This document shows positions 7,946-16,404 of a DNA stretch of 64,000 nucleotides, one piece after another. The notes below the pieces were generated by a model. It did no database searches. It worked only from the letters and a program-made list of their open reading frames with translations, and was not told where the DNA came from. Source of the stretch: UBA5078 sp033721235 (lineage in GTDB: Bacteria; Pseudomonadota; Gammaproteobacteria; Pseudomonadales; Pseudohongiellaceae); the NCBI GenBank assembly GCA_033721235.1, contig JAWWAY010000001.1, positions 1-64,000 on the forward strand. The letters are read 5' to 3'. The stretch's first letter is position 1; every line of letters begins with the position of its first letter. A program made the translations under genes and the position numbers.

Positions 7946-10900
7946 ATGAGTTTCAATATCGGTTTGAGTGCCCTAAACGCGGCCCAAGAAGAAATTGCGG
8001 TCACCGGTAATAATATCGCTAACGCCAGTACTAATGGCTTTAAATCGTCGCGGGCAGAGTTCGCTGACGTATATGCGGCATCTGTTCTCGGTGGTTCGCG
8101 ACAAGGCGGCGGTGGTGTGAGTTTGCAGACGATCTCCCAGAATTTTACCCAAGGCAATATTACCTTTACTGATAATACACTAGACTTGGCGCTTAACGGT
8201 CAGGGCTTCTTTGTCTTAGGGGCGCCGGGTGATTCGGACGAGAAGGTCTACACCCGATCCGGAGCATTTGGTACAGATAAAGACGGTTATATCATTAACA
8301 ATACTGGCGATAGACTTCAAGGTATTGACGATAATGGTGGTGAACCTTTCGATTTGCAGATTACGCGAGAAGACATTGACCCTCAAGGAACAACGAGAGT
8401 TGATACACGACTAAACCTAGATGCCGGCACAGCTCCTTCTTCCATTATTGGCAGACAGGTTGTCACTAACGAAGGCAACTCAGGAGAGCCGCTGCTTGGG
8501 CAGCGCACGGCGCAGGCAGCTAGGATTGTAGGGGTGATCTCGACTGAAGGAACAGACTTTTCAGGTACTGTGCCTGCCACGGTGGTTGGTACTGGTGACA
8601 TCTCTGGAGGGTTGAACTTCCTAAGCGCGGGTGGTAATCAAGGCTTTCGTATTAGCGTAAACGGGCAAGCATATACGTCAATTGATTTGAGTGGCGCGGA
8701 TGCTGCTACCCCTGCAGATGTGAGGGATCAAGTACAGGCTCAGTTGGACGCAGCTTTTGGCTCAAGTCTTGTGAATGTCACCTTGAACGGTGACACTTTG
8801 CAATTAGAAACAGCTGCTCAGGGAGATAACGCTCGTATTGCTATCGATTCCGTTGAGGGCCTAGCCTCGGAGTTTGTAACTGAGGGAGATGATCAGAGTG
8901 GCAAGACAGCTCCGCAGACTGGCTTTACTATTAGTTTGGATGGCATTTCTCAAGAAGTTGTCATTGATCAGAACTTCACTAACGACGGCGCAGCGGCAAG
9001 AGCATTAGGTGGAGGCAATGGCCAGGGCAATGAGGCATTGGAAGATTACATCCAATCGACTATTGATTCTAATGCTTCTTTGGCTGGAAAAATCAATGTC
9101 TCTATCGATAGTTCCGGGCAAATAGCGTTTACTGCGACAGAAGCAGGCGCACAGCAGATGATTATCGACCCCTTATACTCAAGTAACGCTAGCAGTGTGA
9201 ACTTCAATGAGATTGTGAGCTTCTCTACTAATCGTAGAGCAGGTGAGCTTACCATTACTGACTACGATTTTGCCACAACAGGTACCAGCTTCGAGATTAC
9301 CGTTGGTGATGTAACAGAGACCATTACAATCGATGAAGACTTTCGTATTGGGGTCGAAGGGCCTGCAGATTTACTAGGTGACACTGTACATTCCTCCTTA
9401 GAGGCATTAGAGGATTTTATTCAGACTGCAATTAGCACCTCCAATCTCCCAGGCGCAGTCAAGTTTTCAATTGGAGCAAACGGTAATTTCGTTTTTCAGA
9501 TAACCGATGATGCAGAAACTTCAATCGAAGTAAACTCCACGTCTACCCCAGCGAGTATTGCCGGAACGGAAGACGTGACCGATGGTTTCGACTTTGAAAC
9601 TACGCCCTATACCTTCACTATTACTTATAATGACGATGGTGGAGCAACGCCATCAGTGACCTCTGCTAACATTGATCTTGACCAGAACTATGCCAGTGCA
9701 GATGAACTGTTGGATGCAGTGAATACAATACTGCGAGATGATGCCACTGGCTTAAGTACCGCGCTTGGCGATAATCCAGTAGTCGCGTCCATAGATCCTG
9801 ATACAGGGGTGCTAGTCTTTAGTACTGACGAAACAGGGCCAAATGCTTCCCTAGCTATCAATGTGACTACTCCGGGTGCCGGGACAGTTGTTGCCACAAC
9901 CGCTGCTGTGAATGGCTCCGGCCCTGCTAGAGACTTCGCCTCTATTGCGACCTTTGAAGGTAGCGAGCTGGATAACTCCGGCGTAGACGCGCAGACCAAT
10001 GGTTATGTAGAGGAAGTGATTGAGGTGCTCGACGCCGATGGCAATACTCAATTGATTACAGTCGCCGCTGGCTCCTCCGCGAGCGAGGTTGCTGCACAGT
10101 TCTCAGCGGTGACAGGGGTTGCCGCTAAGGGGACAACCGTTGCCTATATTACTGCCACTAACACTGGTGATGTGACAGGTAGAGGATATGAAGAATCTAA
10201 TTTAGAGATGCTACAGGACTTGCCTGTCTATGTGAGGATCAACTCTACTCTGTATGAGGCCCGTGGCGACAGCCATAACGCCCGTATGGACTACTTGGCT
10301 GACAGAATTAATGAGAGAAATTCTAGTGTTACTGCTAAATATGATGAATTCGACGGCGTTGCATACTTGGAAATTACAGAGAACAATGGTGCGGACTTAC
10401 GTTTCTCTGGTGATGAAGACGACGGCCAAGGGTCAATCTCGATTGTAGGGTCTACGCAGGATGCAGAAGGCAATTTCATTCCGTCCGACGATGAGCCGGT
10501 ACAACTTGCTAACCTTGCCAACAGAACAAACGACACCATTATAGTGGGCGGTGTAGTCGAGTTTACCTTGGATGAGGGGGTGACCCTGCGCGACGCAGAG
10601 ATAGCTGCAAACGGAGTACCTATTCAACCAGAGGTTCATAGTATTTTTGGTGCGATTGAAGAAGATACTTTGGTGGGAGACCAGTTTGAGCTCAATACCT
10701 TCGATCCAGATAACCCAGACACCTATTACCGTTCTACCGCCGTCGAGATATTCGATAGCTTGGGGAACCCGCACACGCTTATTCAATACTTCGTAAAAGA
10801 GCGTCCCGGCCCCAATGATGTTGGTAATAGTGTCTGGAGTGTGTACTTTCAGGTGGATGGTCAGGATATAGGCCCTGCCGATGACGAAGGTGAGCCTACT

Positions 10901-11479
10901 TTAGCTCAGGCGACCATTCGCTTTAACTCCAGCGGTATTTACGACAGCACTCAGCCTGATATTAATATTACCAATTGGCAACCTGATGGCGCGAATGGCC
11001 CTCTGCCGGGCCAGACTGGTAGCGAGGCGCGACAGAACAGCTCCAATTTCGAGATAAACCTGTCTTCCTTGACGCAATTCGGCGGTAACTTCTCTGTACG
11101 CTCCAATACTCAGGATGGTTATGCATCGGGTTCTCTAACCGGGCTTGAAATTAACAGCGATGGCAGGATCGATGCCCGCTTCTCTAATGGTCAATCACAG
11201 TCACTTGGTTTTGTAGCTATAGCACAGTTTGCCAACGAATCTAAGTTGGCCAATATAGGTGGCACACGTTTTGCAGCTACCACAGAGTCGGGCGACGGGA
11301 CGATTACCTCAGCCGAGGACAGCGGCACCGTTGCCGTTCAGTCCGGCGCCCTGGAAGACTCGAATGTGGACTTATCCGAGCAGCTAGTACAGCTGATCGT
11401 GTCACAGCGAAACTTCCAGGCTGCGGCGCAGATTATCGAATCGATCGATACATCGACCCAGACCATTATTAACTTGTAG
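7946..11479 (+). CDS. flgE: FlgE flagellar hook protein, giant form
   Basis: The hook subunit, 1177 aa against a usual 400 or so. The N-terminal D0 region (GLSALNAAQEEIAVTGNNIANASTNGFKSSR) and the C-terminal SGALEDSNVDLSEQLVQLIVSQRNFQAAAQII are fully conserved, so the protein should still polymerise. The extra length lies between about residues 200 and 930 and holds at least four similar modules, at about 232-305, 327-410, 445-540 and 554-655. Each has a pattern like GFxIxxDG...xIxIDxxF, a helix such as ALEDxIQxxI, then VxxSIDxxGxxxFxxxExG. The frame is open throughout, so this is not a fusion artefact. Similar modules occur in FlgK, FliC and FliD. A 9-bp hairpin lies between flgE and flgF. 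Confidence 0.92.
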   Translation: MSFNIGLSALNAAQEEIAVTGNNIANASTNGFKSSRAEFADVYAASVLGGSRQGGGGVSLQTISQNFTQGNITFTDNTLDLALNGQGFFVLGAPGDSDEKVYTRSGAFGTDKDGYIINNTGDRLQGIDDNGGEPFDLQITREDIDPQGTTRVDTRLNLDAGTAPSSIIGRQVVTNEGNSGEPLLGQRTAQAARIVGVISTEGTDFSGTVPATVVGTGDISGGLNFLSAGGNQGFRISVNGQAYTSIDLSGADAATPADVRDQVQAQLDAAFGSSLVNVTLNGDTLQLETAAQGDNARIAIDSVEGLASEFVTEGDDQSGKTAPQTGFTISLDGISQEVVIDQNFTNDGAAARALGGGNGQGNEALEDYIQSTIDSNASLAGKINVSIDSSGQIAFTATEAGAQQMIIDPLYSSNASSVNFNEIVSFSTNRRAGELTITDYDFATTGTSFEITVGDVTETITIDEDFRIGVEGPADLLGDTVHSSLEALEDFIQTAISTSNLPGAVKFSIGANGNFVFQITDDAETSIEVNSTSTPASIAGTEDVTDGFDFETTPYTFTITYNDDGGATPSVTSANIDLDQNYASADELLDAVNTILRDDATGLSTALGDNPVVASIDPDTGVLVFSTDETGPNASLAINVTTPGAGTVVATTAAVNGSGPARDFASIATFEGSELDNSGVDAQTNGYVEEVIEVLDADGNTQLITVAAGSSASEVAAQFSAVTGVAAKGTTVAYITATNTGDVTGRGYEESNLEMLQDLPVYVRINSTLYEARGDSHNARMDYLADRINERNSSVTAKYDEFDGVAYLEITENNGADLRFSGDEDDGQGSISIVGSTQDAEGNFIPSDDEPVQLANLANRTNDTIIVGGVVEFTLDEGVTLRDAEIAANGVPIQPEVHSIFGAIEEDTLVGDQFELNTFDPDNPDTYYRSTAVEIFDSLGNPHTLIQYFVKERPGPNDVGNSVWSVYFQVDGQDIGPADDEGEPTLAQATIRFNSSGIYDSTQPDINITNWQPDGANGPLPGQTGSEARQNSSNFEINLSSLTQFGGNFSVRSNTQDGYASGSLTGLEINSDGRIDARFSNGQSQSLGFVAIAQFANESKLANIGGTRFAATTESGDGTITSAEDSGTVAVQSGALEDSNVDLSEQLVQLIVSQRNFQAAAQIIESIDTSTQTIINL

Positions 11480-11499
11480 CGCTAGCCATCTTCTCCTGA

Positions 11500-11522
11500 T
11501 GCCTAGTGCTACACACTAGGCA
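11500..11522 (+). other. Intercistronic hairpin between flgE and flgF
   Basis: TGCCTAGTG (11500-11508) and CACTAGGCA (11514-11522) are perfect complements around a 5-base loop. No T run follows, and the flgF Shine-Dalgarno comes just after, so this is not a classical terminator. It could stabilise the flgE end of the message or limit flgF translation. Confidence 0.6.
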
Positions 11523-11536
11523 CGAAGGGGAAGGAT

Positions 11537-12277
11537 ATGGATAAAGCACTCTATCTCGGCATGAGCGCCGCCTCGCAGAACATGGCGGCGCAGACGATTC
11601 ATGCGAATAATATGGCCAATGCCAGCACCAGCGGTTTTAGAGCCGATATGGAGCAGGCAAGGGCTCTTCAGGTGACAGGCGATGGCTTTGCCTCGCGTGT
11701 TTACACTCAAACAGAGGTGCCTGCGACGGACTTTTCCCAGGGCCCTCTGAAACAGACCGGTAATGATCTAGACATCGCCATCAACGGCGAGGGCTGGATT
11801 GCAGTACAGTCTGAAGATGGTAGCGAAGCATATACCCGTGCGGGCGATCTTCGCCTCTCGCCTTTTGGCGAATTGTTAACGGGAAGCGGCTTGCCGGTAC
11901 TAGGCAATAATGGGCCTATTGCATTGCCGCCTTTCGAGAAAATGGAGATAGGGAGTGACGGTACTATCTCAATCCGCGAACTCGGTCAGGGCCCAGAGGT
12001 TATCTCGGCGCTTGATCGCATCAAACTCGTCAATCCTGACGTTCAAGATCTAGTCAAAAGCCCGGACGGCTTGTTTCGCCGCATTGATGGTGGGGACGAG
12101 CTGCCAGATGGCAATGTCGCTGTATCGGCAGGCTTTATCGAAGGCAGTAATGTGAACGTGGTCGACTCCATGGTGGAGATGATCAATCTTACCCGCAATT
12201 ACGAGCTCAATATTAAATTAATGCAGACAGCTGAAAAGAATTCAGAAGTTTCGGCACGGCTATTGCAAATACAGTAA
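11537..12277 (+). CDS. flgF: FlgF proximal rod protein
   Basis: FlgF is a proximal rod subunit. It has the rod signature MDKALYLGMSAASQNMAAQT, then NNMANASTSGFRADM, and the C-terminal SAGFIEGSNVNVVDSMVEMINLTRNYELNIKLMQ. The length of 246 aa is standard. It lies between flgE and flgG with an AAGGGGAAGG Shine-Dalgarno. Confidence 0.95.
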   Translation: MDKALYLGMSAASQNMAAQTIHANNMANASTSGFRADMEQARALQVTGDGFASRVYTQTEVPATDFSQGPLKQTGNDLDIAINGEGWIAVQSEDGSEAYTRAGDLRLSPFGELLTGSGLPVLGNNGPIALPPFEKMEIGSDGTISIRELGQGPEVISALDRIKLVNPDVQDLVKSPDGLFRRIDGGDELPDGNVAVSAGFIEGSNVNVVDSMVEMINLTRNYELNIKLMQTAEKNSEVSARLLQIQ

Positions 12278-12364
12278 TTAAGACCAAAACAATAAGGCAA
12301 ATTGCCGCCTAGAACGATAAAGCGGCAATTCACTGAACACAAAATAGGAAAGAGGAATAGCACC

Positions 12365-13147
12365 ATGCATTCAGCTCTTTATGTAGCCAAAAGCGGACTC
12401 AGCGCACAAGACAAGCAGCTGACTAGTCTGTCGAACAACCTCTCTAATGTTGCCACCAATGGCTTTAAGAGAGACCGCGTTGTCTTCGAAGATTTACTGT
12501 ATCAAATTTATCGTCAGCCCGGTGGTAGCTCTACCCAGGACACCGAGCTTCCTTCTGGTTTGCAGTTGGGTACGGGTGTACGCACGGTGGGGACGCAGAA
12601 GATGTTTACGCAAGGTTCCTTGCAAAACACTGAAGCCCAATTGGATGTGGCGATTAATGGTAATGGTTTCTTTCAAATTCAAATGCCTGACGGTTCGGCT
12701 GCCTATACTCGCGATGGTCAGTTTCACTTGAGCGCTGACGGCGAGATGGTCAATGCATCGGGTTTACTATTAAACCCTGGTATTAGCATTGCTGAGAATA
12801 TTGTCAGTATCACTATTGGTACAGATGGCACCATTACCGGTGTTGATGGTACGGGTACTGAGACCAATATTGGCAATCTTAACTTGGTGGATTTCGTTAA
12901 CCCAGGCGGCCTACAAGCCATGGGTGGAAACCTATTTAGAGAAACCGCAGCTAGCGGTAGCCCGCAAGAAGGTACGCCTGGCTCTAATGGATTGGGTGTT
13001 ACTGTCCAAGGCTCTTTGGAAAACTCCAATGTAGAAGTAGTGGAAGAGCTGGTTAATATGATTACGACGCAGCGCGCTTATGAGATGAATTCACGTGTTA
13101 TCTCTACGGCTGACCAAATGCTGCAATTTCTTTCGCAAAATTTATAA
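12365..13147 (+). CDS. flgG: FlgG distal rod protein
   Basis: FlgG forms the distal rod. The start at 12365 gives MHSALYVAKSGLSAQDKQLT, the expected N-terminus, with AAAGAGGAA a few bases upstream; an upstream in-frame extension to 12302 has no family support. Other signatures are LSNVATNGFKRDRVVFEDLL and the C-terminal VEVVEELVNMITTQRAYEMNSRVI. The 260-aa length is exactly that of typical FlgG, so enlargement has not touched the rod. Confidence 0.96.
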   Translation: MHSALYVAKSGLSAQDKQLTSLSNNLSNVATNGFKRDRVVFEDLLYQIYRQPGGSSTQDTELPSGLQLGTGVRTVGTQKMFTQGSLQNTEAQLDVAINGNGFFQIQMPDGSAAYTRDGQFHLSADGEMVNASGLLLNPGISIAENIVSITIGTDGTITGVDGTGTETNIGNLNLVDFVNPGGLQAMGGNLFRETAASGSPQEGTPGSNGLGVTVQGSLENSNVEVVEELVNMITTQRAYEMNSRVISTADQMLQFLSQNL

Positions 13148-13186
13148 GCAACTAATTAATCGCTTGGCCGAGTTTAGGGGAAGAAC

Positions 13187-13876
13187 ATGAATACATCACT
13201 AGCGAAAAAGATCATGATAATAGGGTGCTGCCTAAGCACGACTGCTTGTCTTACGCGCCCGGTCGATTTGGCAGAGCCAGATGACCCACGTTATGCGCCA
13301 GTGATGACGCAGACGCCTATGCCGCCTGTACGGGCGACTGGTTCTATTTACACTGCAGCCAGTGCTGTTGATTTGTACCAGCGTCGCGCTCATAGGGTGG
13401 GAGATGTACTTACCATCGCCCTAAACGAGGCGACTTCGGCCAGTAAATCATCCGGTACAACGATTAGTCGTGAGAATGATCTCTCGGTGACAGAGCCTAA
13501 TGTCTTAGGCACTGGATTTCTAGGCACTGGCGTGAACTTGGGAACCAGTGTAGATAGCGGTTTAGATTTTTCAGGCAGTGGCGCCAGCGACCAAAGCAAT
13601 CAACTAATCGGCAGTATCACCGTCACCGTTTCGAACGTATTGCCGAATGGTCTGTTAGAAGTACGCGGTGAGAAATGGCTGCAACTCAATCGCGGTAATG
13701 AGTTTATTCGCATTAGTGGGCTTGTCAGAAAAGAAGATATCTCACCAGACAATACAATTCTTTCTACACGAGTAGCGGATGTGCGTATTGCCTACAGCGG
13801 CACTGGCACTGTTGCCGACAGTAACGAGGCCGGTTGGTTGACTAGCTTTTTCGTTAGCAGCATTTGGCCATTTTAA
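13187..13876 (+). CDS. flgH: FlgH flagellar L-ring lipoprotein
   Basis: FlgH builds the L ring in the outer membrane. A lipoprotein signal with lipobox STTAC puts the acylated Cys near residue 21. Conserved parts include RAHRVGDVLTIALNEATSASKSS, LPNGLLEVRGEKWLQLNRGNEFIRISGLVR and a C-terminal GWLTSFFVSSIWPF. The length of 229 aa is normal. It lies between flgG and flgI. Confidence 0.95.
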   Translation: MNTSLAKKIMIIGCCLSTTACLTRPVDLAEPDDPRYAPVMTQTPMPPVRATGSIYTAASAVDLYQRRAHRVGDVLTIALNEATSASKSSGTTISRENDLSVTEPNVLGTGFLGTGVNLGTSVDSGLDFSGSGASDQSNQLIGSITVTVSNVLPNGLLEVRGEKWLQLNRGNEFIRISGLVRKEDISPDNTILSTRVADVRIAYSGTGTVADSNEAGWLTSFFVSSIWPF

Positions 13877-13932
13877 TTGTAAGCAAGCTTAAAGAATATT
13901 TGATCACTGAATCAGTATAGGTTGGGAAAACA

Positions 13933-15072
13933 ATGTTGAATAAAATTAGACAATCGACAAAAAATCCAGTGTTGGCATCACTGCTTATACTTACTTTGAA
14001 CTTTGGTGTGTGGGTTGCGCCGGCTCAGGCAGATCGCTTAAAAGATATTGCCAATATCCAAGGGGTTCAGTCTAACCAATTAGTCGGTGTTGGCTTGGTA
14101 ACCGGCTTGGACGGTACCGGTGATCAGACAACCCAGGCACCCTTTACGGCAGAATCCTTTAGAGCCTATTTGAATCAGTTTGGTATTCCATTGCCTGCGG
14201 GGCAAAACTTTCAATTAAATAATGTGGCGGTGGTGTCGGTACAGGCTGAGCTGCCTGCCTTTACCAAGCCCGGTCAGACTATCGATGTGACAGTATCCTC
14301 ACTTGCAAATGCAGAAAGCTTAAGAGGTGGTAGCTTGGAGCGTACCTTCCTCCAGGGTGTCGATGGTGAAGTTTACGCAATAGCCCAAGGCAACCTCATC
14401 GTAGGCGGACTAGGTGTGGGCGGAGCCGATGGCTCTAGTGTTACCATCAATGTGCCTAGCGTTGGTCGTATTCCCGGCGGCGCTACCAGCGTGCGCGAAG
14501 TACTAACCGCATTTGGCGAGGGCGATAGCATTATCTTTAATCTTAAGCGCGCGGACTTTACAACTTCTCAGCGCGTAGCCAAAACAATTAATACCTTCTT
14601 GGGTGAGGGGACCGCCACTTCCATTGATGCGGTGTCCATCGAGGTGATGGCGCCGGCCTCTACTCAGGCTCGCGTGGCCTTTGTCTCGGAGTTAGAGAAT
14701 TTGCAAGTAGAGCAGGGGGCCGCGGAGGCTAGAGTCATCGTGAACTCCCGAACAGGCACTATTGTTATCGGTGAGTATGTGCGGGTATCACCTGCGGCAG
14801 TTACCCATGGCAGCCTAACAGTGACGATTGCCGAGAACTTTCAGGTTAGTCAGCCCAATGCGCTGGCCGATGGTGATACTGCGGTGACGCCACAAAGCCA
14901 AGTCAACGTGGCTCAGGATAGTAGCCGAATGTTCCTGTTTGATACCGGCTCTACCTTGTCTGAAATTGTACAGGCCATTAACGCAGTGGGCGCAGCACCT
15001 GGCGACTTGGCGGCAATTTTAGAGGCGCTCAAACAGTCTGGTTCCCTCAAAGCAGATCTAATAGTCATATAA
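13933..15072 (+). CDS. flgI: FlgI flagellar P-ring protein
   Basis: FlgI forms the periplasmic P ring around the rod. A signal peptide ends at about APAQA, followed by the diagnostic DRLKDIANIQGVQSNQLVGVGLV and LDGTGDQ. Further signatures are VRVSPAAVTHGSLTVTIAE and the C-terminal LAAILEALKQSGSLKADLIVI. The length of 379 aa fits the family. It is the last gene before a 238-base gap with a new sigma54 promoter. Confidence 0.96.
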   Translation: MLNKIRQSTKNPVLASLLILTLNFGVWVAPAQADRLKDIANIQGVQSNQLVGVGLVTGLDGTGDQTTQAPFTAESFRAYLNQFGIPLPAGQNFQLNNVAVVSVQAELPAFTKPGQTIDVTVSSLANAESLRGGSLERTFLQGVDGEVYAIAQGNLIVGGLGVGGADGSSVTINVPSVGRIPGGATSVREVLTAFGEGDSIIFNLKRADFTTSQRVAKTINTFLGEGTATSIDAVSIEVMAPASTQARVAFVSELENLQVEQGAAEARVIVNSRTGTIVIGEYVRVSPAAVTHGSLTVTIAENFQVSQPNALADGDTAVTPQSQVNVAQDSSRMFLFDTGSTLSEIVQAINAVGAAPGDLAAILEALKQSGSLKADLIVI

Positions 15073-15176
15073 CTTATTGAACGCAATGCTTTTTCTGGCT
15101 TGTCGTGTGCCTCCGTACGCGATGAGCCTTTTTTCTTTCCTTCCGCAGTTGGCTCATCACTCAGTTTAGTCTTTTC

Positions 15177-15192
15177 TGGCATCGGTCTTGCT
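15177..15192 (+). promoter_or_regulatory. Sigma54 (-24/-12) promoter for flgJKL
   Basis: TGGCAT-CGGTC-TTGCT has GG (15178-15179) and GC (15190-15191) spaced 10 bases apart, one mismatch from the best -24 element. The predicted start is near 15203, about 107 bases before flgJ. An inverted repeat, GATGAGCC (15121-15128) with GGCTCATC (15151-15158), lies just upstream with a pyrimidine-rich loop. The gap divides the flagellar genes into flgB-I and flgJ-L units. Confidence 0.72.
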
Positions 15193-15310
15193 ATAACCCT
15201 ATAGAAGAGCCGAAAAGCGCCAGATTTCCGCCAGTTATGTCCATTAGCGGCAAGGCTTTACCGGCAAGCGGCAATTAGAGAAAACATAGAAGGGCAAAGA
15301 GCAGCTAATT

Positions 15311-16393
15311 ATGGTTAGTCCAGTAGACAACCCCAGTGTTTATACCGATCTCGCGGGTCTTAATGACATCTCGAAGCTCGGCCGTGAAAATACGCCCGAG
15401 GGTCTGCGCCAGGTCGCCAAGCAGTTTGAGTCCATGTTTCTCAATATCATGCTTAAGGAAATGCGTAATAGCACTAAGGCCTTCTCAGAAGGCAATTACC
15501 TACAGTCCAACGAGATGGAGTTTCATCAGCAAAACTTCGACAATCAGTTGAGTCTACATTTGAGTGAAGGTGCAGGTATTGGCCTAGCTGATGTTCTGTA
15601 CGAACAGATGATGGGTCAGTTTGGTGTCTCAAAAGAGCAGGCAGGGCAGCGCAATATAGAGAGCACATTGCCTCCCCGTAGCCCTATCCCTGCCGTGAAG
15701 CCTTTGACCAGTTTGGAGCCAATGGTTACTCATAGCGCCCATCTAAGCGCGCCGGTAAGCACAGATGAGGGTTATTTAAATTCGGCAATGCCAATTGAGG
15801 CTTTGCGTACTGCATTACAGGCACGCTCTCAGGAGCAGCAACGCAATTCTAGCGCTGGAGTAGGCTCTGCAATTCCGCGTGCTGCAGAGAAAGTCGAAAT
15901 TAATTCGCCAAAAGACTTCGTGGAAGCTCTTTATCCAGCGGCTCAGCGGGTCGCCGAGAGTATAGGCGTAGACCCCAAATTGCTACTGGCGCAGTCGGCA
16001 TTAGAGACCGGTTGGGGCAAGCGAATGATTACCCGCACCGATGGTGGCAATAGTCATAATCTGTTTGGCATCAAAGCAGATTCCAGATGGAGCGGCGAGC
16101 GTGCCACAGTTATGACAACAGAATTTGAGAACGGTGTTGTCCGTAAGGAGCAGGCGAATTTCCGTGCCTATAACTCCTATGAGGAAAGTTTTAAGGACTA
16201 TGTAGACTTTCTAAAGTCTAACCCGCGCTATCAGCAAGCATTGGAAAACTCCCATGACCCGGAGGCCTTTGCGAAGCACCTACAGGAAGCAGGCTATGCC
16301 ACAGACCCTGTATACGCGCGCAAAATTAGTCGTGTTATGAACAGTAATACCATGTCACTCGCCCTGCGCGATGTGCAGAACAAAGTACTGTGA
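15311..16393 (+). CDS. flgJ: FlgJ rod cap and peptidoglycan glucosaminidase
   Basis: FlgJ caps the growing rod and cuts peptidoglycan to let it through. The rod-cap domain is at residues 15-105 (LRQVAKQFESMFLNIMLKEM). A Pro/Ser/Thr-rich linker runs to about 195, then a glucosaminidase (GH73-type) domain to about 350 with the catalytic Glu near residue 232 in QSALETGWGKR, plus SHNLFGIKA and FRAYNSYEESFKDY. At 360 aa it is a full dual-domain form. It is 11 bases before flgK. Confidence 0.95.
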   Translation: MVSPVDNPSVYTDLAGLNDISKLGRENTPEGLRQVAKQFESMFLNIMLKEMRNSTKAFSEGNYLQSNEMEFHQQNFDNQLSLHLSEGAGIGLADVLYEQMMGQFGVSKEQAGQRNIESTLPPRSPIPAVKPLTSLEPMVTHSAHLSAPVSTDEGYLNSAMPIEALRTALQARSQEQQRNSSAGVGSAIPRAAEKVEINSPKDFVEALYPAAQRVAESIGVDPKLLLAQSALETGWGKRMITRTDGGNSHNLFGIKADSRWSGERATVMTTEFENGVVRKEQANFRAYNSYEESFKDYVDFLKSNPRYQQALENSHDPEAFAKHLQEAGYATDPVYARKISRVMNSNTMSLALRDVQNKVL

Positions 16394-16404
16394 AGGTGGG
16401 CTAG

